11,716 nucleotides of DNA, taken from CALHVR01 sp963528625. Lineage in GTDB: Bacteria > Fusobacteriota > Fusobacteriia > Fusobacteriales > Leptotrichiaceae. The position numbers were made by a program, and so were the translations under genes. The stretch is taken from assembly GCA_963528625.1 (NCBI GenBank), contig CAURVQ010000038.1:1-11716 (forward strand), in the 5' to 3' direction. This document shows positions 6,872 through 11,619 of this stretch, piece by piece. Under the pieces are notes generated by a model that saw nothing but the letters and a program-made list of their open reading frames with translations, searched no databases and was not told the origin of the DNA. Position 1 is the stretch's first letter. Every line of letters begins with the position of its first letter.

Positions 6872-7361
6872 AAATTACACTATTGTTAAAGAAACAGAAT
6901 GGGCTATACTCATCAAAGTCTTTGTTTCTGAATTAGAAAAAGAAGTAGAATTTTGGTTACCCAAATCCAAAACAGAAAAAAAAGATGAGGGTTTAGAAAT
7001 TGACACCGAAACTTGGGAAACCAAAATAGAAGAATTGAAAACTCCACAAGAGGAAGAGTGCGTATTTGTCTATGTAGATAAATACGAAGAATTAGAAAAA
7101 TCCTACAAACTAATCCTTACTGCTACTCTCAAAAAAATAAATACTAATCCTTGGGCTTTTGTTCCCAAAACTTCGGTCAAAGACCTCGGAGAAATTGAAG
7201 AGAATGAAAGAGGAAAGTTTTATTTTAAAATCCCCCTTTGGTTTTGGGAAAAGAATTTAGAGAAAATCATTTCTGATACCTTGGAATTTTTCAATAAAGA
7301 TAAAGAAAAGGGAGAGGAAAAATTCAAGAAGAATAATTTTAAGTTATGGAGTGTGGAATAA
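6858..7361 (+). CDS. Hypothetical protein, last gene of the early operon
   Basis: This soluble protein of 167 residues is rich in Glu and Lys. Residues 1-40 look like a beta-rich start (FENYTIVKETEWAILIKVFV, then VEFWLPKSK), followed by a charged middle (EIDTETWETKIEELK), a second beta-like segment (EEECVFVYVDKYEELEKSY), an AFVPKTSVKDLG region and a helical C-terminus ending KLWSVE. The WLPKS segment recalls small early phage and mobilome proteins of Bacteroidetes, but I cannot name the family. It overlaps the upstream 61-residue gene by 14 nt. Its stop codon lies next to a hairpin (7352-7375) that probably ends the operon. Confidence 0.75.
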   Translation: MKTFENYTIVKETEWAILIKVFVSELEKEVEFWLPKSKTEKKDEGLEIDTETWETKIEELKTPQEEECVFVYVDKYEELEKSYKLILTATLKKINTNPWAFVPKTSVKDLGEIEENERGKFYFKIPLWFWEKNLEKIISDTLEFFNKDKEKGEEKFKKNNFKLWSVE

Positions 7362-7375
7362 TAAATGATTCCACA
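7352..7375 (+). terminator. Hairpin at the end of the early operon
   Basis: A perfect 8-bp inverted repeat (TGTGGAAT 7352-7359, ATTCCACA 7368-7375) with an 8-nt loop overlaps the last codons and stop of the preceding gene. No T-run follows directly; the nearest is TCTTTTTT at 7387-7394. It may be a weak terminator or an mRNA 3'-end stabiliser rather than a classic intrinsic terminator. Confidence 0.4.
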
Positions 7376-7607
7376 AAAATAAATCCTCTTTTTTGGTGAT
7401 TTTCTTGACTGAGATTTAAAACTCGATTATATTTATATAGCTATATAAAGTATTCTTTCTTCTTTTAGATAAGTTCTAATTTTGATACCTAACCTTTGTA
7501 TAACTTTAAATTTCTATAAAAAAAACAAAGATGCTAATAAGTATAAATAAATTTATGCTTTCTTATCTTATTCTAGTGGAATTTTCCAACATTTCATTTT
7601 ATCAAAT
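7376..7607. other. AT-rich intergenic stretch with an 18-bp palindrome
   Basis: No gene is visible. Positions 7432-7449 form a perfect 18-bp palindrome (arms TTTATATAG/CTATATAAA). Its half-site repeats that of the inverted repeat at 2732-2753 in the repressor operator region, so it may be another binding site for the element's repressor or Cro-like protein. The rest is AT-rich with no other structure I can support. Confidence 0.35.
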
Positions 7608-7713
7608 TATATATAAATCCTCAAAACTATTTTAGTTTTGAGGACAGTTATTCTTATTTTTGAGTGCTTGACTATAGCATATTTAATGTATAGTGATGCA
7701 CTTTGTCATTTGA
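7608..7713 (-). ncRNA. Candidate structured small RNA directly behind the Abi gene
   Basis: Transcription would start near 7713 (promoter at 7719-7751) and end after the hairpin at 7644-7618, giving about 100 nt. The central fold is strong: AGUGC pairs with GCACU (7698-7702 with 7663-7667), then a 3x3 internal loop, a perfect six-base ACUAUA/UAUAGU stem (7689-7694 with 7671-7676), and CAU/AUG (7686-7688 with 7678-7680) closing a five-base loop, with one bulged base (7677). A short UGUCA/UGACA dyad (7704-7715) lies at the 5' end and a 12-bp terminator hairpin at the 3' end. I see no coding frame. AbiF-type proteins are reported to pair with an RNA antitoxin, so this is a candidate for that role. 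The promoter, fold and terminator are seen in the sequence; the function is inferred. Confidence 0.55.
7618..7644 (-). terminator. 12-bp perfect stem terminator hairpin
   Basis: A perfect 12-bp stem (7618-7629 with 7633-7644) closes a three-base loop. On the minus strand it is followed by an AT-rich tail (TTTATATATAATTTG). It is the strongest hairpin in the window and would end both the candidate small RNA and any read-through from the Abi gene. The plus-strand side (7645-7660) is moderately T-rich, so it could also stop rightward transcripts. Confidence 0.65.
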
Positions 7714-7718
7714 CAGTA

Positions 7719-7751
7719 CAAAGATATAAAAATAATTATATTTTTACAAAA
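7719..7751 (-). promoter_or_regulatory. Bacteroidetes-type promoter overlapping the Abi gene end
   Basis: On the minus strand TTTTG (7751-7747) is followed after 20 bp by TATCTTTG (7726-7719), a close fit to the Bacteroidetes sigma-ABfr consensus. The -33 box lies inside the last Abi codons and the -7 box begins 9 nt after the Abi stop (7736-7738), so the promoter drives a separate transcript downstream of the gene. Confidence 0.6.
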
Positions 7752-8611
7752 TTTATTTTATCATTTATAACTTGTTTTATATCATCACAAATATTTAATC
7801 CTTTAAATAAAGCTTCCAATTGGTTATATAAATCATCCGCTCTACTAACTGACACCTTACTTAACACAAAGATAATCAAACGAATAGATACATTTAAATT
7901 TGTAGAATTTCGGTCATTTTTATTTTTTGTTCTATATTTTTTATCAGGAATTTTCTTTATAGGTTGAGGCTGGTTATAATCATATAATACTCCATTATGA
8001 AAGCATATATTTCTAATATTGATTATTGCTGAAAAATAACTCTCTAACATTTCATAATTTTTAAATCCATATATTGATGCTATCTTCTCTTTCAAGCTTT
8101 CTTCTTTTAAATTCTTATAAAATTTGAATATTTGCCCGAATGTAAGAAATTCAAAAATTTTCCAAGCAGGAACATATTCTTTAGTCTTTTTAATAATATT
8201 CCGTTTATCAGACTCATTATTTTTTATACTATTATATATAGACTTAAACCCTCCTAACATACTTGCATCTACTATACCTTGATCTACATACCATAAAGGA
8301 TTATCTTTATAATTATTTGACACATAGTATATTATTTGTGTTCTAAAATGAACCTCTATCCTATGTATATATTGAGATAATATATTTTTTATATCAAAAT
8401 CAAAATAATAAAATTTGACAATATCATCAATAGATATATTATATTTAAAGTTATGATTTTTTTTGTCTTGAAAATAGTACCAGTAATATCCTAAACGATA
8501 ATATCCTATATCTAACAAATATTCTTCAGCTTTACTATCATCTGTAATTTTTAAACCTCTATTTTTAAGTTGCTGAATCTGTTCATGTACTTCGAAAGCA
8601 CGATCTCCCAT
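7736..8611 (-). CDS. Abi_2 family (AbiD/AbiF-like) abortive infection protein
   Basis: This is a 291-residue HEPN-type protein. The N-terminal EVHEQIQQLKNRGLKITD and YLLDIGYYRLGYYWYYF blocks are the hallmark of Abi_2. They are followed by IHRIEVHFRTQIIYYVS, by AWKIFEFLTFGQIFKFYKNL, and by the HEPN ribonuclease motif R-x4-H (Arg200, His205 in NIRNICFHNG). Abi_2 proteins stop phage growth by killing or arresting the infected cell, probably through RNA cleavage. The frame opens further upstream with a TTG at 8635, but that codon lies inside the promoter -7 box (TATCTTTG, 8640-8633), so ATG 8611 is the likely start. It runs against all neighbouring genes, is flanked by gene-free DNA on both sides and has its own promoter, like an inserted defence cassette. 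Assignment to AbiF rather than AbiD is uncertain. Confidence 0.93.
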   Translation of the reverse strand: MGDRAFEVHEQIQQLKNRGLKITDDSKAEEYLLDIGYYRLGYYWYYFQDKKNHNFKYNISIDDIVKFYYFDFDIKNILSQYIHRIEVHFRTQIIYYVSNNYKDNPLWYVDQGIVDASMLGGFKSIYNSIKNNESDKRNIIKKTKEYVPAWKIFEFLTFGQIFKFYKNLKEESLKEKIASIYGFKNYEMLESYFSAIINIRNICFHNGVLYDYNQPQPIKKIPDKKYRTKNKNDRNSTNLNVSIRLIIFVLSKVSVSRADDLYNQLEALFKGLNICDDIKQVINDKINFVKI

Positions 8612-8632
8612 TATTTTATCATATTTATCGTA

Positions 8633-8666
8633 CAAAGATAAATTATAAAAGATTTAGTTTCTACAA
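8633..8666 (-). promoter_or_regulatory. Promoter of the Abi gene
   Basis: TATCTTTG (8640-8633) on the minus strand is an exact TAnnTTTG -7 box, 21 nt upstream of the ATG at 8611. A TTTTG lies about 23 bp further upstream, at the long end of the usual spacing. It decides the Abi start codon, because the upstream TTG codon is part of this box. Confidence 0.5.
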
Positions 8667-8946
8667 AATTGAGTATTTTATCACTATTAACTGACAATAA
8701 CAAATATTTTCTTTGACTCCTTACCCTTGATTTAGTAGGTTCTTTGGATTGAAAATAAGTTCCCGACTGAAGAACATTATGTCGCTAAAACCTTCCTCAA
8801 ATGATAAAAGTATGTTAATAGGATATTGTAAGCTCTTCCACTATTTATATAGGATTACAAAAGTAGTTTTTTGTATGGTCATAGTGAGTTTTTCATAAAA
8901 ATAATAATATAATGTTAAAGTTCTTGGTTAATTTCTTATAAAAAAT
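8641..8946. other. Gene-free island upstream of the Abi gene, possible RNA gene
   Basis: No convincing ORF is present. Positions 8711-8800 are clearly richer in G+C (34 of 90 bases by hand count) than the flanks, a pattern often seen for structured RNAs in AT-rich genomes. Within it GTTCTT (8739-8744) can pair with AAGAAC (8770-8775) while CGAC (8764-8767) can pair with GTCG (8781-8784). The pairs interlock as in an H-type pseudoknot and can form on either strand. A -7-like TACTTTTG lies on the minus strand at 8865-8858, without a clear -33 box. It could encode an RNA read toward the Abi gene. The evidence is suggestive only. Confidence 0.3.
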
Positions 8947-8954
8947 TAGATTTG
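8924..8954 (+). promoter_or_regulatory. Promoter of the two-gene membrane unit
   Basis: TTG (8924-8926), a 20-bp spacer and TAGATTTG (8947-8954) match the Bacteroidetes promoter well. The -7 box ends only 4 nt before the ATG at 8959, so the transcript should start at or very near that codon. Either the mRNA is leaderless, or translation begins at a later ATG (8968 or 9052). Confidence 0.6.
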
Positions 8955-8958
8955 CAAC

Positions 8959-9201
8959 ATGAAAGGGATGGAAAATTTATTTTATGCTTTAGGTATATGG
9001 ACTGTTTTAGATTTATTAGTAAAACATTTTAAGTCCATAAAAAACTATGTTATGAAAACAGAAGAAGAAGAAATAGAATCTCTGTTAAAAACAGAAGAGG
9101 ATAAAATAAAATTTCAAAATACGATAGATAGTATGTTAAGGAATAATATAAAAACAAAAAAAATTAATATTAACAATAAAGAAATAGAAATTACGATTTA
9201 A
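8959..9201 (+). CDS. Small membrane-anchored protein paired with a polytopic membrane protein
   Basis: This 80-residue protein has a hydrophobic/aromatic N-terminal segment (about residues 5-22, NLFYALGIWTVLDLLVKHF) that could be a short membrane anchor. A charged helical stretch (KTEEEEIESLLKTEEDKIKFQNTI) and a basic C-terminus (KTKKININNKEIEITI) follow. The family is not recognised. The next gene starts 4 nt after its stop, so the two form an operon and probably act together. The start is uncertain because the promoter abuts the first ATG (8959). Starts at 8968 or 9052 are possible, and the last would remove the hydrophobic segment. A regulator or inhibitor of the partner membrane protein is one possibility, inferred only from gene order. 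Confidence 0.65.
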   Translation: MKGMENLFYALGIWTVLDLLVKHFKSIKNYVMKTEEEEIESLLKTEEDKIKFQNTIDSMLRNNIKTKKININNKEIEITI

Positions 9202-9205
9202 TTAT

Positions 9206-10402
9206 ATGAATTTAAATATAGCATTTAATACCATTATATATATAATGGTATTTTTATTTCCAGGTATTCTATTTAGAAGGACTTTCTTTTCAGGAAAATT
9301 TAGTAAACATTATGATTCGGGAAATATTGTAGATAGGGTTCTTTGGAATATATTCTTTAGTATAATCTGTATATTGTTATTTATTTTAGTTAATATTTTT
9401 ACAGATAATATATTAATAAGTTCTTTGGGAATTTCATTAAGGCAGAATGAGGTAATAAATACTTTTGAGGAATTATATAAAAATGAGTTTCCAAAATTAT
9501 TGAGAGACTCAAAATCTGTAAATGATTTTATTTGGATTTTATTGTCACTATACATCTTTTCAACTTTATTAGGATTTGGTTTACATAAACTGATTTTTAT
9601 TTTTGATTTAGATAAACATATTCCATTGTTAAAATTTCAAAGTAAATGGGATTATTTATTGGTGTCAAATAAGGAAAGCAATAAGGAACATAGATTAGGT
9701 GATGTATTTTTCACACAAGCAGATGTAAAACTGTTAGATAATCAACTATATACAGGAAGACTCCACGATATTGTTCTGAATAAAGAGAATCATATAGAAT
9801 CTATAATATTATCAGAGACATATAAATTTTATAAAATAGAAAAAAAGGCTATCAATGATAAAAAACTTAAAGAAATAAAAAACAGAAAATCATTAAAGTA
9901 TTTTTACTATGAGAATCAAAATGAATACTGCTATAAAAAGAGAATAAAGGGGGATTTATTTACCATTCCTAATAGCAAGGTAGAAAATATATCTATTACA
10001 TATGTAAAAATGTCTACCTTAAGAGATAAATGGAGTAAAAATATAATAAAATTTAGAACACTATTATTATTATTAGTTATATTTTTTTCTATAGCATATG
10101 GAATCTGGGATTTTGGTTTTATAAACTTTCAAACTGTATACAAGAGAATTGCTTTTTGTATTATGTTAACTTTTAATACAATATCTTTAATGTTATTAAT
10201 AATTAATCTTTTATCAAAACATGAAAAAAAGTGGGAAAATGTCAATATATCTATTGTTGCATTAGTATTAGGTAGTATCCCTTATTTGTACATCTTTTGG
10301 ATTGTTCCTTTTTATTATTTGCTTCCAATATTTATACTTACAATATCTGTTATAAGATATATTAAAAATTGGTGGATGAAAAAAAATAAAAAAACAAATT
10401 AA
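9206..10402 (+). CDS. Polytopic membrane protein with central cytoplasmic domain, function unknown
   Basis: This 398-residue protein has three hydrophobic spans near the N-terminus (about 6-23, 45-65, 107-128), a soluble domain (about 130-280), and three or four further spans (about 284-304, 315-337, 348-366, 367-386), ending in a basic WWMKKNKKTN tail. The first span holds FPGILFRRTFFSGKFS. The soluble part contains SKWDYLL and then a beta-rich VFFTQADVKLLDNQLYTGRL segment. An N-terminal Pro-Gly span plus a W-D-Y/tGrL soluble domain loosely recalls DUF6338-like membrane proteins, but I cannot confirm that. It forms a transcription unit with the small upstream gene and lies next to an Abi gene, so a membrane-acting defence or exclusion role is plausible. 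A 26-bp palindrome lies in codons 8-16. Confidence 0.8.
   Translation: MNLNIAFNTIIYIMVFLFPGILFRRTFFSGKFSKHYDSGNIVDRVLWNIFFSIICILLFILVNIFTDNILISSLGISLRQNEVINTFEELYKNEFPKLLRDSKSVNDFIWILLSLYIFSTLLGFGLHKLIFIFDLDKHIPLLKFQSKWDYLLVSNKESNKEHRLGDVFFTQADVKLLDNQLYTGRLHDIVLNKENHIESIILSETYKFYKIEKKAINDKKLKEIKNRKSLKYFYYENQNEYCYKKRIKGDLFTIPNSKVENISITYVKMSTLRDKWSKNIIKFRTLLLLLVIFFSIAYGIWDFGFINFQTVYKRIAFCIMLTFNTISLMLLIINLLSKHEKKWENVNISIVALVLGSIPYLYIFWIVPFYYLLPIFILTISVIRYIKNWWMKKNKKTN
9227..9257 (+). repeat. Perfect 26-bp palindrome with T-run inside the start of a gene
   Basis: Positions 9227-9252 are a perfect palindrome (arms AATACCATTATAT/ATATAATGGTATT) and the T-run continues to 9255. In RNA it would form a stem of about 11 bp with a 4-nt loop followed by U residues, that is, an intrinsic-terminator shape starting 21 nt after the start codon of the membrane protein gene. 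It could act as an attenuator, an operator for a dimeric protein, or a translation block. The coding frame passes through it without interruption. Confidence 0.6.
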
Positions 10403-10606
10403 AGAATCACATATAACTACTCACTCTTATTTTGAGTTGAAGTGAATTGCTTTTTGTTACTAATATAGAGTACCTCATTATATTATTAGTTGCTGATTTT
10501 TCTTTGATAGCTCTCACTTTCAGTGAGCCAACAATCTGCAATGCCGTGTCTAAACTAATAGGGTATTCCATAATATTTGTGCGATTTTTCTTTAATCACA
10601 AAGATA
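10403..10606 (-). CDS. Possible 54-codon ORF in a structured, promoter-led transcript
   Basis: On the minus strand a TATCTTTG -7 box (10606-10599) lies directly behind two terminators. It is followed by an 18-base sequence repeated at 11561-11578, and by an ATG at 10571 opening a 54-codon frame (MEYPISLDTALQ...RVSSYM) that stops at 10407. I do not recognise the product. The same DNA can form several hairpins: CTCACT/AGTGAG (10513-10518 with 10522-10527), and ACTAATA/TATTAGT segments that can pair in two competing ways. The transcript may therefore be a small protein gene, a structured RNA, or a gene remnant. This entry covers the whole promoter-to-end stretch; the ORF itself is 10407-10571. 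Confidence 0.3.
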
Positions 10607-10608
10607 AT

Positions 10609-10633
10609 AAAAAAAGTCCTGCGTTTGCAGGGT
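10609..10633 (-). terminator. Intrinsic terminator (CCTGC/GCAGG family)
   Basis: On the minus strand GCAGG-type arms (10618-10622 with 10627-10631, extended by two wobble pairs) close a 4-nt loop and are followed by seven T (10615-10609). The sequence closely resembles the terminator at 11401-11418, and in both cases a TATCTTTG promoter box follows directly. Confidence 0.7.
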
Positions 10634-10637
10634 AAAT

Positions 10638-10665
10638 AAAAAAACCATATTTCTTGAAAATATGG
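10638..10665 (-). terminator. Intrinsic terminator behind the broken membrane protein gene
   Basis: An 8-bp stem (CCATATTT 10645-10652, AAATATGG 10658-10665) with a 5-nt loop is followed on the minus strand by seven T (10644-10638). It stands 112 nt beyond the stop at 10777 and in tandem with the terminator at 10609-10633. A further ATATGGT (10670-10676) could pair with the same arm instead. Confidence 0.7.
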
Positions 10666-10776
10666 CTCTATATGGTTAATACTTAACTTTTAAAACACGA
10701 ATAATTAGGTTGCAATAATATCCATTTTCATAACTCTTTTTTTTATTTTTATTTGTACGCTACAAATATATATATT
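10666..10776. other. Short gene-free gap
   Basis: This AT-rich stretch lies between the end of the broken minus-strand gene (10777) and its terminator. I see no ORF, promoter or repeat in it beyond the ATATGGT segment noted with the terminator. Confidence 0.5.
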
Positions 10777-11343
10777 TTAGAAGATATCTTCACAATTTCC
10801 AGACTTAAATTTTCCATTTTTAACATAACTTTCCGTTGTAAAACTAAACTTAAAAATATGGGTAAGCCCTGTTAGACCATGCTTTGCTGAAATAAGAAGT
10901 TCTATATTACCATTTTCATTTTTTAACAATTTACTAATTTGATTGTATGTAATAAAGACAATACAATTTTTACCATCATCCCTAAACCAACTATATGCTT
11001 AAATATGAGGAACATTATCATTTCTCAGTGGTATATGAGTGTAATGATGATCTATAATTCCATTTTCTCCCTGTATTATTTTATAAGAACTTAATTGTGC
11101 CTTTATTTCATAAGCGGAAAAAAACGATTTATTTATAATTTTAAACAAATAGGCATCTTGTCCTTCATCACCATCTATTTTAATATTTTTGAAAGCAATT
11201 TTTTCTACAATCTTAATCTGTGGTTTTAAAAAATAAAGTAATAAAATGATAAATATAAAAGAAGCTAATAAACTACAAAATAAATTAAAAATAATTCCTG
11301 CTAAAGTAAAATCTTCGAATAAAGAAGTAAAAAATTCTGTCAT
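10777..11343 (-). pseudogene. Membrane-anchored protein gene broken by an in-frame TAA
   Basis: From ATG 11343 the frame encodes MTEFFTSLFEDFTLAG, one strong membrane span (IIFNLFCSLLASFIFIILLLYFL), then KPQIKIVEKIAFKN and a beta-rich domain. TAA at 11001-10999 interrupts it after NVPHI. The same frame continues at once for 73 protein-like codons (AYSWFRDDGKNCIVFITYNQ to SGNCEDIF) and ends at TAA 10779-10777. No length change is needed, so this looks like a point mutation in a gene of about 188 codons. An open frame extends upstream to 11409, but the promoter (11392-11361) lies within it, so 11343 is the real start. The design is one span followed by a soluble domain with mixed beta strands. 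The family is not recognised. A read-through or truncated product cannot be excluded. Confidence 0.7.
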
Positions 11344-11360
11344 AATCCATTTATTTGTTA

Positions 11361-11392
11361 CAAAAATATTAAAAACAAGCTTACAAAACAAA
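11361..11392 (-). promoter_or_regulatory. Promoter of the broken membrane protein gene
   Basis: TTTG (11392-11389), a 20-bp spacer and TATTTTTG (11368-11361) match the Bacteroidetes consensus. The expected start site is about 10 nt upstream of ATG 11343. The -33 box is itself the end of a TATCTTTG (11396-11389) that directly follows the terminator at 11401-11418. Confidence 0.65.
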
Positions 11393-11395
11393 GAT

Positions 11396-11418
11396 AAAAA
11401 GCCCTGCATTTGCAGGGC
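11396..11418 (-). terminator. Strong intrinsic terminator (GCCCTGCA stem)
   Basis: An 8-bp perfect GC-rich stem (11401-11408 with 11411-11418; two-base loop, or a smaller stem with a larger loop) is followed on the minus strand by five T (11400-11396). It ends transcription from the gene fragment at 11457-11609 and is closely related to the terminator at 10609-10633. Confidence 0.75.
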
Positions 11419-11456
11419 GATGGTTAATATATTTTTTCAAAAATTCTTTCAGAAAC

Positions 11457-11609
11457 CTATTCTTCATAGTCTTTTGCTTCAAACTCATGATCTTCATCAT
11501 GGATAATTCTATCAGTTAACACCTCTTAAATAATTTGTATGATTTCTTCTATAAATTGTTTTTGTGCGATTTTTCTTTCTGCAAAAACACAAAAAAGAAG
11601 GATGTTTTT
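11457..11609 (-). pseudogene. Gene fragment with an in-frame TAA
   Basis: On the minus strand a frame without a usable start codon reads AERKIAQKQFIEEIIQII from 11582, meets TAA at 11528-11526, and continues in the same frame as EVLTDRIIHDEDHEFEAKDYEE to TAG at 11459-11457, just ahead of a strong terminator. Both halves look like natural protein sequence, so this is probably the decayed C-terminal part of a gene. A GTG just after the internal stop could in principle start a very short acidic peptide. The 5' part overlaps the 18-bp direct repeat (11561-11578). The identity is unknown. Confidence 0.35.
11561..11578. repeat. 18-bp direct repeat, second copy at 10576-10593
   Basis: TTTGTGCGATTTTTCTTT occurs exactly at 10576-10593 and again here, in the same orientation, about 1 kb apart. 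Both copies lie shortly downstream, on the minus strand, of a terminator. The two copies flank the broken membrane protein gene and its terminators, so they may mark a duplication, a recombination site or the ends of a cassette. Confidence 0.6.
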
Positions 11610-11619
11610 ATTCCTCCTT
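11589..11619 (-). terminator. Probable terminator of the right-edge gene
   Basis: A 5-bp stem (11598-11602 with 11615-11619) with a 12-nt loop is followed on the minus strand by six T (11596-11591). It overlaps the stop codon region of the gene entering from the right edge. The stem is short, so efficiency is uncertain. Confidence 0.45.

Noticed and set aside
7638..7967. Plus-strand 109-codon frame over the Abi 3' end and the small RNA
   Set aside because: It runs antisense through the Abi C-terminus, and its start lies inside the terminator hairpin. The Abi frame has clear family motifs.
8779..8899. Plus-strand 39-codon frame (MSLKPSSNDKSML...) in the island upstream of the Abi gene
   Set aside because: No promoter or domain, and it lies in a region better explained as non-coding. 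Too short to support.
9310..9555. Minus-strand frame inside the large membrane protein gene
   Set aside because: Shadow of a well-supported coding sequence with no promoter or family features.
10447..10635. Plus-strand 62-codon frame
   Set aside because: It overlaps the minus-strand promoter and terminator and reads through the terminator stem (PAFAG end), and no plus-strand promoter is seen.
11381..11500. Minus-strand 39-codon frame starting MMKIMSLKQK
   Set aside because: It runs straight through the strong terminator stem at 11401-11418. The alternative frame ending at 11457 stops properly before it.
11246..11506. Plus-strand 86-codon frame
   Set aside because: Antisense to the broken membrane gene, its promoter and a terminator, with no supporting features.
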